Positions 12,541 through 24,300 of a stretch of DNA of 64,000 nucleotides are shown one piece after another (the stretch's first letter is position 1; each line of letters begins with the position of its first letter). Made by a program: the position numbers and the translations under genes. Location of the stretch: assembly GCA_030549775.1 (NCBI GenBank), contig CM060175.1, forward strand, positions 110,228,688 through 110,292,687, written 5' to 3'. Below the pieces are notes generated by a model. That model was not told the origin of the DNA. It ran no database searches and saw only the letters and a list, made by a program, of their open reading frames with translations. The DNA comes from Tamarix chinensis (Eukaryota > Streptophyta > Magnoliopsida > Caryophyllales > Tamaricaceae).

Positions 12541-14353
12541 ACACTAATGGCGGTCATGTTTTATTTAAAACAATTTAATGTTTTGTTGGTTTGAGAATTG
12601 TGATTCTTTCTGTTGGATTTCTCTTAATTTCCATTTTTAACCTCCTTTTAGGTCGGTTAAATTATTAATTTTTGTTTTTAGCTTGAGAAAAAGTTGGAGA
12701 TTTTCATCTGTTTTTTCTTTGTTATCCCAAATTTCTTTGGCAGCTATATTAATTTCTACCGAAAGATTCATAATCTTTGTTTCTAATCTTCTGATTTCTT
12801 GTTTCAGAGATAACCCTGGCATTTATTAAAATCTTATAGATATATCGGTGATTAACCTTTTTGGGTCTTTTATGTCATTGCTAGTTCTTGTCACTGGTTT
12901 GAACTCTCTCAAAAATTGGTGTGAATGAGAGTAAAATACCGCATTATGTCAAACGAGAAGAATGAACAAGTAAAATAATATCAAAAATTGGTATAGATGA
13001 CAATTTTAGGGTAAAATTGCTGTCTATACTAATAAAAAGATTTAAAAATAAAATAAAATTATGAGGTATAAACAATGGATTTACTTAGAATCGCCATCTG
13101 TACCTTATCCCAGTGAGTGCCTTTTTAAGTTGATAATATACAACGGTTGGAATCTTATGACTGCCGTCTATAAATGGTTTTTTTTTTTTTCTTCTTCTTT
13201 TCTGAATAGCTTGTAAATGGTTATCCTTATTAAAACAGTTATATGTGATCTATTTTATATTTTAATTTTTGTAGTAGTGATACCGTGGCCTGCTTAATTT
13301 CATATGGAAGGCTATGGTTGTTAGCCCTACCGACTCTTTGAACATCGTGAAAAGATTTTGATATTTTTTTTTTCTGGCTTTCGCTCTATTCAACCGCGGT
13401 GGATGAGTGATTGACTGACGTGTTCGGCCACATATTTGCTTGCGTGTAGTACTGGCGGGCTGAGTTCGTGTTTTGATTGTGTTTTCAGGTTTCAGCTGCC
13501 CGTGGGTTCCTCTACTGCCCATTATCTCCATTTTGATCAATGTATACTTGCTGGCTAATCTTGGGTGAGTAGAAATTGCAAAATCTCAATGGTGTGGAAG
13601 AAAGTATTTTCAAAACTTGTTGGCTATCTTTTTAATTCTTTGAATATCTATAAAGGAAGGCGCCTGAATAATTTTAAATTAGGTACTTTGACCGCCGGAC
13701 CAAACAAATTATACGAATAAAGTAAAGCTTTTTATGGTTAATTTATATATAAATTTGTAGTTGAATTCCATCTTGTAACTGGTATTATTAACCCATTTTT
13801 TTTTAAACCATTTTAGTTGACATAAAATTAATTATTAAAAGGTCCATTAAGTATAACACTAAGTAACTGATACTATTAATCCATTAATTTGCTCCAAAAA
13901 TTTTTTGTTTTTTAATGAGCCTATGTATGTATGTATATGCTTCCATTCATTTAGATAGATACTTTTATTTTTAAAAAGAAACTCTTTATATAAATTAATA
14001 TTTATTTTTTATTTTTTCTTTCTTCTTTTATACAGTAATTATTATGTTGGTTTTCAATTAAAAAAAATATAATTATAATATTAGAAGTATAGTTATTATG
14101 TTTAAAATAATATAAAAAATGTTAAATATATATATATATATATATTATAAAACGGAGGGAATGTATGAAGTCCTTAACTTTCTTTCCCATTTTCAGAGCT
14201 GCCACGTGGATGCGTGTTTCAGTATGGCTAATGATTGGGGTGATCGTGTATGCGTTCTATGGTCGGAGGCACAGCTGTCTGCGAGATGCAATTTATGTAC
14301 CAACATCACATTTGGATGAGATCTACTCCAGTCCTCAGGATTCTTTGGCTTAA
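1843..14353 (+). CDS. CAT2: vacuolar cationic amino acid transporter (CAT2/CAT4 type), 14 coding exons
   Basis: Exons: 1843-2032, 2433-2634, 2825-2909, 3385-3525, 3632-3750, 3832-3928, 4036-4208, 4298-4364, 4561-4719, 4803-5052, 5236-5344, 5942-6054, 13489-13564, 14197-14353. All introns are GT-AG, and the phases join to 1,938 bases (645 residues plus stop), close to the roughly 600-635 residues usual for plant CAT2/CAT4. Family signatures in order: an N-terminal VRRKQVDS segment near residue 35; [13 protein letters not shown] in the first membrane helix (residues 66-78), where the family binds substrate; [63 protein letters not shown] (from 359); and [12 protein letters not shown] before the final helices. 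The family belongs to the APC superfamily, and plant CAT2/CAT4 act at the vacuole membrane in amino acid storage. I cannot separate CAT2 from CAT4. Intron 12 is 7.4 kb and carries a transposon, yet the coding frame is intact. Confidence 0.93.
7550..10537 (-). pseudogene. TNP2-type (Transposase_21) transposase remnant
   Basis: Read on the minus strand from 10537 down, broken fragments follow the order of CACTA TNP2 proteins. A piece with [16 protein letters not shown] comes first, then [17 protein letters not shown] near 10200, then [20 protein letters not shown] and [17 protein letters not shown] near 9900-9780. [12 protein letters not shown] follows near 9600, then [18 protein letters not shown] and [16 protein letters not shown] at 8289-8100. 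Near 7700 a stretch with STIQNSDV resembles the DUF4216 region that follows TNP2. Frames shift and stops occur throughout, so no transposase can be made. The N-terminal end is cut off at 10538 by LTR-like sequence. Confidence 0.8.
10538..11880. mobile_element. LTR-like insertion inside the CACTA element (far end unresolved)
   Basis: The TNP2 remnant stops abruptly at TGTAACACCCCCAAACC (10538 onward). This motif matches the inverted terminus of the other long LTR-like units in this window. The text that follows has the same style, with low-complexity AT-rich stretches and no frame. TTATT precedes the TG. I could not find a convincing second end: a CA followed by TTATT at 12196-12202 is possible, but TNP2 does not resume after it. 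The end given here is approximate. Confidence 0.4.
11881..12490. other. GC-richer segment in the CACTA element, possibly captured host sequence
   Basis: This stretch is much less AT-rich than its surroundings. On the minus strand, 12450-12366 gives an open stretch with [20 protein letters not shown] followed by KRPK and then a GTATAG that could be a splice donor. The composition and codons look like an ordinary gene fragment, and CACTA elements are known to carry such pieces. I recognise no protein, and a chance frame is possible. Confidence 0.3.
12494..12540. repeat. (AT)n and (ATGT)n microsatellite
   Basis: About 17 consecutive AT dinucleotides (12495-12528) run directly into ATGT repeats. 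Confidence 0.95.
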
Positions 14354-15374
14354 GTCGAGCCTATCTCCGGGTCTTACTTACCTCGTCGAAATGCCTGAGT
14401 TAAATTGTTTACTACTACTTCTGTTGTATACCAAGCAATAGCATGCATAGACGTAACGCATTGGTTGGGTTGACATGTAGATGTAAGGGGTTCATGATTT
14501 CAATCAACTGAAACTGTAAATATTTTGTTATCTCAGCGTCGAATTTCGGACCTGCCAAGTTGATTGACTTGGGAATGGGGGCTGTGCAGTAAAAGTTTTA
14601 TGCTTGCGTAGTGCTTCGAACAGCTGACTTCGGTGCGCGCGGATGCCATTATAAAAATAATAAAAATTCCTCAACAAATATATAGATAAGTAAGTAAAGA
14701 GGGGGAAAAAGAAGAAAAAAAGAAGAGAGAATAGATGTTGATGCCAATGTTACACGGATAAATGAATCGAAAAATGATAATTTTTTAAATGATAAAATAT
14801 ATTTATATATATTTTTAAAAACTTGAGACTCGAAAATAAAAATTGATTTTTTTTTTTTTACTGAAACATAAATGGGCCTTTTTAGCTACTCCTGAATTAA
14901 TTTTTCACCGCTCCGGACTTGCGCTTTGGCAGTTGCCTAGTTACTCTACAGATGTTTGTGCTCTCATGCAAAGTCGACCCCCATCTTTGCATAAGTGCCT
15001 CAACCTCCACCCTCGTATTCAACCATGGGCCTATCAAGTATCAACCACAAGGTAAGGCAAAGCTACGCAAGTCCCAAGAACAGATTAGTTATATAGTTTG
15101 GAAGCCCTCCTCTCCCCTCCCCCACCAAAACAAAATCAATAGGGATTTTGAGTTTCATGTCTCTGTAACAGTTGAACAAACATGTAAGCATGATCTTTGC
15201 ATCTAAAAAATTAATTCATATACAAGATTTGATTAATTCCAAGCGCGGGGAAAAAAAATTGTCCAGTAATAAAATAAAAGGAGTTGCCCCTCAACTGTTG
15301 CTTGCGTACAGGAGCAAGGGGTATCCTCGCATACATTTAACAGAGCGGATAAAGTCCCAGCATTATTAGCATGA
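14354..15374. other. interval between two convergent genes
   Basis: The CAT stop codon (14351-14353) and the stop of the minus-strand membrane-protein gene (15375-15377) face each other about 1 kb apart. The interval should hold both 3' UTRs. It is AT-rich with poly-A/T runs (for example 14848-14860). I see no further gene. Confidence 0.6.
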
Positions 15375-18300
15375 TCACGACGACTTAAGGAGCAAGATTA
15401 GGCTCGGCAGATTTTCTAGGGCTATTGTGAATATTCCAGCAAGCAGAAAAATGAAAACAAACGCCAATAATATCTTCCCAATGTATAAAAAACTGATTGG
15501 TTGTGAGACCTTCCCCGTTGACTGCGAGGCGTTCAAGCCCTGAAAAAACAACATGAGAAGATAACTGAAATATTTCATATACTCACAAGTTTCTAGCCAC
15601 AAGAGAGTGCAAATATTGAGTCAAAACTAAACGACTGAAAGAGCGGAACCAAAAAGTCAGGGACCAAAAATTAGCAAGGAAACCAAAAAATCCAGCTGCT
15701 TCTGTTCTCCCAATGGAGAAAACAAGGATAACCGCTGCCCCAAGGAAATCGGTGACTAGGACTGCCGGATCTACACGGTCACCATCCACTACCCTTGCTT
15801 TGGAAACAAAGTCCCCTGTCGCACAGCTAGATCCAATTGAGGATGATTTGAATTGCAGTCAAACACCAAACTCCCAAGGGAACGATAATCCCCGCCAAGG
15901 ATAATTTGAATCAGAACTCAATCGCTTCTTCCAACAATAAGGTTCATCGTGCCCCTTTGATACCAGAAGATCATTAGCCGAACCCTAAAATGGTACCAAA
16001 TGATCACATCCCACTTGAGCATTTGGAGAATCCTTGCTAACGGAGCCCCTTCCTCAGGAGGAAACCTAACGTATGTACATTCCACGCTTGCCGGAAAAAA
16101 TTGATATGAATCGTGATAATTGGGAAGGTTATGTAATTGACCTTCGGCCTTTGGCCTTCACTGTCCCAGATTACTCGTTTTGTCAAATCTCAGTGAAGTT
16201 ATGCCTAGTATCTTCCTTCGTGAGGATGGCTTCATTATTTTTCAAGTTTCAAAATCATTCAGATCGGGATAAGATCGCAGCTTATCATTGCTGGACATTT
16301 TAAAACCGCCCTCTGATTTTGAGGCACTGGAGCAGGAAATTTAAATCTATCAAAGAACGGTTTTAATTCCTCCCCTTATGGATCAAGCTAACTAATCTCC
16401 TTTTGGAGTATTGGGATCTAGACTCACTTAGCCGCATTGCAAGTGCAGTAGGAAAGCCTTTGTAGAGTGATGGCCTAACACTTTTTCTTATGCTCGGATA
16501 TTGGTGGAGGTGGATGTGACAAAAAGGTTTGTGGAGTCTGGAACTTACCCTGACGGCAATATCCCGATTCAACCTATACACTATGAATGGAGACCCTCGT
16601 ATTGCACTGAATGTAATTCTACAGGCCATTTCGGTTACACGTGCCCCAAGTTAAAAACACAACATGAACCTCACAAAGCTCAACAACTTCCAGTGCAAGG
16701 TAAGCAGAAGACTGCCCCTCAATGTCCAAATCCTGCTTATAAACAGAATCGAAATTCCCAGAAACTGCAGACAAGATGGACACCTGTACGTTTGAGGCAG
16801 CAAGTTAGTTCACATGGAAGTACAAGTACCTTGAATTCATTTCAAGTACTGGCCACTGAAGTAGACCAGGTTAAGGTGATTGGGGATGATACCAACATGC
16901 CTCTTCTGCCTCTTTCCCCACATTTACAATGATTGCAGCAGTAAATGTGAGGGGTTTGAATAAACCCCGCAAACAAAAGGATGTCAAAGATTGGATGTTT
17001 TCAAATAAAAGGCGTCCTGTGGGACTCTTAGAAACTAGAATAAAGTTTTATAGAGCAGATACCATAAATAATAAAATTTGTCCTAACTGTTTTTTTTTTA
17101 AATAATTATGATATTCACTATAATGGCCAGATTTGGTGCTTATGGAATCCTAATTATTGGACACTTTCCTTAGTTTCTTCAAGTGACCAAGGCCTTCTTA
17201 CTCAAGTTACTGATCTGTCATCATCTTCAACTTTTCATATTGCTTTTATCTAAGTTAAAAACACTGGGTCTGATAGTCATTCTCTATGGCAGTGGCTTAG
17301 CAATCATGATGTCATTGTCCTTGGGTGCTTTTGGGAGATTTCAATACAATCTATCCATGATCCAACTTAAAAAATACCAAAGTGTTTCTCCTCACCTCAG
17401 TGATATTCAAGATGCCAGAAATTGTTTCTTGTCCCTTTACATAGTAAGGCAACACAAGAAAGCAATGCAAACAATAATTTTTTCTTTGCTTCAATGAAAG
17501 CAAGGCAACACAAGAGCATGGTGCATTGTATTAAGAAGGAAGATGGTAGCTGCATAGAGGACCAAGAGTATTCAAAAACAGTTCCAGCAATTTTACATAC
17601 CTTCACTTGTAAGACACAATGCCCCTCCCATAGGGTCATGTGCCCCTCTTGTAGAGTCATCTATACCTCTCATAGGGTCACCTATCCCTCTTGTGAGCAC
17701 TCCATAAGACCTTCTATAGGGTACCCTTCAATTATAGGATATGCTTCTGCAACAAAGAGGTTCACGTAGCTTTGAAGTCCATAGGTGGCACCAAAGCCCC
17801 TGGCCTAAATGCGTATACTTAAGCATTTTTTAAATACACATAGCCTATTATGAGTGATCACATATGGTGCATGGTTTTTTCTCGGCACATGTTCCTAAAC
17901 TCCTTAATCACACCTCATTATTATCTCTCCTTTTTAAAGTTGCTAATCCTAAAAAAGTTACAGAGTTTTGTCTTACTAAGACTCACGACGAAAAGATTGC
18001 AACATGTCTTACCTACTGTATCCTTCACAGGTTGCCTTTATCAAAGGGTAGTCCCTTGGTGAAAATGGCCTTACTCGTGATCTATTGCAGCATTATAAAT
18101 GAAAGCATATCGCCCAAGGTGCATGCTTCAAGTAGATCTAAAAAAAGGCTTATGATACTTTGAATTGGAAGTTCATGGAGCAAATAATGTTAGGCTTACA
18201 CACCCCTCCCTACTTCATTCGAGTTGTAATGGGTTGCGTAAGTGAGGTGAGCTACTCTCTCTGCTAAATGGAAATTCCCTTGTGCCTTTTTTTGGAAGAA

Positions 18301-21300
18301 GATGCTCACGTCAAGGAGATCCGATTCCCCCCTATCTCTTTGTTATTGTAATGGAGTATTTTACATATAAGCTAAGGGGTTTATGGAGCAACTTATGCTT
18401 TCGTGTTGCGGATTATTAATCTCATTTGTTGGTGTTTGGTAGAGGAAATACAAGTTCAATTTGGTGCTTATTGGATTAAATTCAAGCCTTTAGTGATCAC
18501 TCAGGTGTGCACATAAGTAATCAAAAGAGTTTCCTTTTCTATGAGCTCCTGCATATTTCTTCATTCCAAGAAGGTTATTTCCATTCCAGGTATTTGGGCC
18601 TCCCTGGCTTTGTTGCAAGGCTCTTTTCCCACCAGTTGAATGAGTTGGTTGATAAACTCATGCATAAGACCCAGCATTGAACATCAAGCCTCTTGTCTTA
18701 TGCAGAGTGCCTCCAACTTATCACTAGTGTTTTGTTTGGTATTCGAATGTTCCGGTGCTAGGCTTTATTTGTAATCCCCCGAAATTTTTAAAACCTATAA
18801 TTTAATAAATAACTTTTATTTGGGATAAATTAGCTTTTAAAATTATTTAATTTAATTATTTTATGGATTTTCGAGCATATAAAATTGGATAAGAATATTT
18901 AATAATTTAAAATAAATATTTTGTTATTTTATCATACTCATTTTATTTGAATAAATTTCCAAACCAATATTTTTCCTAAAATTAACCTTTTTATACCATA
19001 TATTAAATTATATTAAATTAAATTATTAAATTTATTTATCTACCAAAAATATTACATCTTATTTTTCCATAAACTATTTTATCTATTTTCTCCCTATTTC
19101 TCCTTTTCCTTTCCTTTCTCCTTTTTCTCCTTTCTTTCTTTTTCCTTTTTCTTCCTTCGGGCCGCCAGGCCGGCCTGCTTCTCCCACCCTGCGCGCCTAG
19201 GCTGTTGGCCCATTCCTCTCCTTCCTTCCTTCCTTCCTCCCCTGTGCATGTTGTCCAGCCCAGACCCCCCTTCTTTTCTTTTCTCCCTTTCCCTCGACCG
19301 GGCTGGCCCACGGCTACCTTTCCTCTCCGCAAGGCTTGCTCCCTCCCCCTTCCTTTCTTTCTTCTTCTACCTCCTTACCCGACCACCTCCGCCATGCCCG
19401 ACCACCTCCGCCATGCCCGACCACCTTGCCTGCAACCCTCCTGCCTCCCTACTTCTCTCCCTACCTCCCTCTCTCCCTCATCGTTTTTCCTGCCCCTTTT
19501 CGACCCAACCAACCCTCTCTCTCCTCACACACACCCTCTTTCTTTCTCTTCTTCCCTTCCCTCTCCCTGCCACCCGACCAACCGCCTGCCACCCTACAGC
19601 CTACCCCGGCCGGCCACCTACTCCCCCATCCTCCCTCTTCTTTTTCTTCTCCTCACCGGCCCCTCCCCTGCCCATTTTCGAACCTTCCTTCCTCTTCCCC
19701 GATTTCTTTCTCTCCCTTTCTTCTCCTTCCATTTCTCTCCTTGTTTTTGCACCACCGCCCTCTCCGTCGCTTCCTCCTCCTCGCCAACCGCCCGCACCAC
19801 CTTCTGCATCCTTCTACTCCCACACTGCGCCACCACAACACCCCTCGAGCCACCTTGCAGCCCCCTTCTTCCTCCCCTCTTCTTTTTCTTCCTTCTCGGC
19901 GGCCACCCTCCACGTCCTCCTTCCGCCGCTGTTCCACTACCACCTAAGCCACCAAACCACTCCCTGCAACCTCCCTTACCACTTCCACACCTCCTTTGGC
20001 TGAAACAAACCCCCTCACCCCCTCATTTTCCTCCTCCCTTTTCCTTCCTTCTCAGCCCCCTCCACCTCGGTAGCCCTGCCGCCACCCTTAGCCGCCAACA
20101 ACCTAACCCCAACCACCACCCATACAATAAAACCGCGGTCGCGGTCGCGATTGCGGTCGCGGTCGCGGTGTCGCGGTATCGGAGTGTCGCGGTCAATAAA
20201 TTATGTGTCGCGGCCGTCGCGGCGTGATTTCTAATTTTTTTTTCACAATATGGATTAAATGGTATTTATTCATCATTTAATTACTTATACAACTATGCAT
20301 GAAGGTTATATGTTATATTAGAAGTCTTTAAATGACTTATTATATGTTAAATTATTCTAACAACACTACTTTTGCTAATTAATAAATAATAAGTTATTAT
20401 ATGTTAAATTATATGTTATAAATTTATTATATGAAAATTTATAAATAACTTATTATCCATCTATTAATTTTAACCATGTATTAATTTAATTAATATTAAA
20501 ATTACTTAACTAATTAGTATTCAATAATCATACAAAATTATTAATAATAAACCGTTATTAATTTATTATAGTACATAACTGCATATATTAACAATATATT
20601 TAAATTATAATAATTATAAGTATTAATTTATCCATATACTAATTTAATTAATTATTAATATCACATCATTACTAGGCTAAGTATTAATATTTTATTTAAA
20701 AAATTCATATACGTAGCATATGAAAATTAGCAATATATTAATATATTATTTAACTAATAAATAATAGTTAATTAATAAAAACTAGATAACATAAGTTAAG
20801 TAAATTAGTTAGTTAATTAATAAAAAAGAAATAATATTATAGCATATTAGTAGCATAATTCAACATAAATTATTTACATATTTTATATTTACTAAATAAG
20901 AAATATTTATACTAAATTACTAATTGTTGAGGTAGTTCGACCGTTTACTGTGATGTATCTTATAAGTTATAAGCTAATATCGGTGGTTACTGTACTAGAG
21001 TATCAATTCTCAAAGTCAAAGTGTCAAACTCTCAGACTCAGTTATAAGCTAATATCTTATAAGTCATAGGCTTCGACGGTCCAGACTCTTCCTCGAGTGC
21101 TACATGAAAATACGCGATTTCATTCTATGTTCCAGACTCCAGAGTGCTCGACTTCGAAGTTCGACCTCGAGTACTCGAGCTGCTCGACTCTTCCGGAGTG
21201 CTCGACTTCGACCTCGAGTGCTCGAGCAGCTCGAATCTTCCGGTCGTCCTGTTAGCAGACTTCCGCTTCGAGTTCCAGAGTTCCCACACGGCCACACCTC

Positions 21301-24300
21301 CAATCCAAGGTTACAGCTATTGGTCACCGTTCGCCGCTCGTCATCTGCCGCTGGCCAGTCGCCGTCCGCCGCTCGCCGCCCGATTCTACGGTTTCGGGTT
21401 GCGGGTTAGTGTTTTTTCCTTTCTTCCATCAATAACTGCTAGTTACTGTAGGGTCACCGATATTTCGGACAATATCGCCGATATTTTCCAACATCCGATA
21501 TTGCGCCGAAATATCGGCGACATCGTCGTGAATTTCTCCCTCCGTCGCGTTTCGGTTGTTTCGCGTCGCGGCAGGCACCGATTCCGCGAAATTGCGGCCG
21601 ATACGCAATATCGGACCCGCGATTTCATTCCATGCCACCACCTACACCCCCTCTCCACCCCTGCACCCTTCCCTTACCCTAAATTCTCCCCCACCTGTCC
21701 TCTTTCCTAGCCCCAAAACCCTAACCCAAAAACACCCCTTCCTTCCTTTCTTCCACCACCTTCGACCCCTTCCAACCCTTGTTTTGCATGCAGCTCATGC
21801 TGCATGAGTAGTTTGATTTGCTTCCTTCTTTTGGGTCATTTTGGTTAATGATTTTAAGGTATAATAATATTTAAGTTAAGTATTTCATTAATTAAGTTTT
21901 ATAAAGTCTTATACTTTGGTTTTCTCATTTCTAATATGATAAGTATTGATATTATTTTTAGGTATTGGTTTTGCTAATCAAACCTTGAATATTTAACCGG
22001 GATACTGGAGAGGTTCGATTTTGCGGGAATTAAGGTAATCGTTAAATCCCACTTAAACGCATGGATAAATGTATGCTAGCACATTAGGGTTTTAATATGT
22101 TATTTTGCATGATATATATTGTTTAATATATTATATGTAGTTGCTTATAGTGATTGATAAAAAGGAAAGCATGTTAGTTTATATGCTATGTGTGGAAATA
22201 TTGCTTAAGGAAAGGGTTTGGTTATTAATGAAAATGTTGAGTACTTATCCATGTTATATTATGTTATTGTGACCATTGATCCATGAATAATATCATTGTG
22301 AGCCCTAGGGGCATTTTACTAATATTTTTTGTGTAAGAGTGTGGCTTAATATGTGTGGATGTTAATGAGTATATTGTTGAAGTATAATAATTGGTGGAAT
22401 TGGATGATGAGAATGGAGTATTAATATTAATATTTATGTAGTGATGATAACTTAATAAAAGTGGTGTAATAAAAGGGCAAAATGGTAAATTGTAAGCAAA
22501 GGGGGTATTATGGTACTTTTGTAAGTAAAAGGGGGTATTATGGTGATTTTGAAGGCAAAGGGAAAAATGGTAATTTGTAAGTGAAAAGGGTAAAATGGTA
22601 ATTTTAGAAGTAAAGTGTAAAATGGTCATTTGTAAGTGAAAAGGGTAAAATGGTAATTTTGAAAGTAAAGGGTAAAATGGTAATTTGTAAGTTAAAAGGG
22701 TATTATGGTAATTTTGGAAGAAAAGGGAAAAATGGAAATTTTGTAAGTAAAATGATAAAATGGTAATTTGTAAGTAAAAGGGGAAGATAATTATAATAAT
22801 GGAGAAGGGTAAAATGGTAATTATAATAAGGTAGGATGATAAAATGGTAATTATAATAATGGAGGAGGGTAAAATGGTAATTATGATAATGGAGAAGGAT
22901 AATTTGGTAATTTAACCAACTAAAGGGTAATTTTGATAATGGAGAAGGGTAGTTTGGTAATTATGGTAATGAAGGACAATTTGGTAATTTAACCAACTAA
23001 AGGGCAATTTGATAGTTATAACAAAGGAGAAGGGCGATTTGGCAATCTAAATAATCAATTGGGAAATAAGCTAAGCGTAACAATTATAAAGGGTAATTGG
23101 TGACCTAATAAGTGTGAGAGATAACTTGGTAACTTAAACCGAGTAAAAGTGTAACTAAGGCCTTATGTGTGCTATGTGTCTTATATGCCTTGGATGCCTG
23201 TATAATGATATGTTGTATATCTTGTGCTATTGTTATAACTGTTTTATGTGTAGCATAGCTTGGAGTTGAGGTATACTCTTGTGTTCTCTTATGACAAGTG
23301 TACAAATTGTTTGTGCTAATAATTGTAATGTGATGTGATATGGCCCTTTTAGGACATGCATGTTAATATAATTAATGTATTGATATGGGGTGGAAGGATG
23401 AAAAAGAAAAATGGGGAAGTAAGTGGACTAAAGGGAAGTAAGTTGACCAAGGAATGTGAGATTGACCTAAATATCTCATGATCCATGAAAGGAAGAATAA
23501 AAGGGGACTTTAAGCAAAATAAAGTGGGTGAACTTCGTATGGGAGAATCTAGGGTTTGCATGGGAGTTTTAGGGTTTTGCATGAAAACTTTGAGGGTCTG
23601 CATAGGATGATCCTTGCGTAAGAAAGGTGCTAGGGTTTTGAGTGGCTAACTAGGGTTTTACGGTCACATGTATAATTGGTGAGTAGAGTGACAAGATTTG
23701 GGTTGAATCTAAATGAGATGAGGTGTTGGACGATAAAAGAAAAGTTGGGCCACATAGGTCCAATTAGGGTTTCAAAGGAAAACCCTAGAGAGTGGTAGTG
23801 AAAGAATTTGAATGTCATAAGGTGATGGGCCATAACTCATACCCTTAGGAGTTGGGTTTTCGTTATGAGTAAATAAAAGGATGAATGGATGTCGGGGTGT
23901 GATAAGAGGCGCAGAAGTCTCAAGATATGGGACGGGCCCTCTCGAGAGGATAGAAGTAGAGGTCGGTGACATGCATGTCTAGGGTGAAATCTATTGAATA
24001 AGACACAGTAAAACATTAATCATTTAAATTGGAAGATTACTGAGCCGGGCCCAGACCGATCCATCGGCATAATAACAGCCAGGTGTCGGGTTGCCCTTGA
24101 GACTGATCCACCGGCATATAATAGTGGTCAGATGTGTTCTATCCTGTAAGTGACCGTAGTGGTCAGGTGCGTTTTGCCTTGTAAGTGATAGATCCACTGG
24201 CTATAATAGTGGGAGATCCTAAGCTCGATAAACTAAACTCTAAGTTTGATAAGACATATAAAAGACACTAAGTACTTACAATGGAACACCATGAAAATCG

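Larger units (their letters stand above)
6134..13279 (-). mobile_element. decayed CACTA (En/Spm) DNA transposon
   Basis: The right end (13266-13279) reads TTTTTGTAGTAGTG, the complement of the classic CACTACTACAAAAA terminus. The left end is degenerate and placed near CACAGTGGTATAAAATAG at 6134. The same TATAAAATAG block occurs about 20 bases inside the right end. Both flanks carry short dispersed repeats built on GACGGTTG and GACGGC in both orientations, as CACTA subterminal regions do. A TNP2 transposase remnant lies between on the minus strand. I found no certain 3-bp target duplication, so the left boundary may be off by tens of bases. Confidence 0.75.
6055..13488 (+). other. transposon-swollen intron 12 of the CAT gene
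   Basis: Exon 12 ends at a GTAGGT donor (6055), and exon 13 resumes after a TTTTCAG acceptor (13488) with codon phase preserved. The other introns of this gene are about 80-630 bases. The extra length is a CACTA-type element plus an LTR-like insertion. Bases 6055-6133 and 13280-13488 appear to be the original intron ends. Confidence 0.85.

Noticed and set aside
12637..12822. Minus-strand 61-codon frame with coiled-coil character
   Set aside because: It is rich in Lys/Leu/Asn as AT-rich DNA tends to be, lies in transposon sequence, and shows no motif. I did not list it as a gene.
15583..15904. Minus-strand frame next to the last exon of the membrane-protein gene
   Set aside because: It lies across the LINE boundary and within the intron, and the true exon begins at the TTTTTTCAG acceptor at 15540.
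19205..20227. Open frames of up to 340 codons, the longest in the window
   Set aside because: They lie in C-rich low-complexity DNA with Pro/Ser/Leu/Phe runs, occur in several overlapping frames, and sit inside a mobile unit. They are not genes.
22264..22629. Minus-strand 121-codon frame
   Set aside because: It falls in the AATTTT minisatellite, and the repeated His/Asn/Phe pattern is a translation of the repeat.
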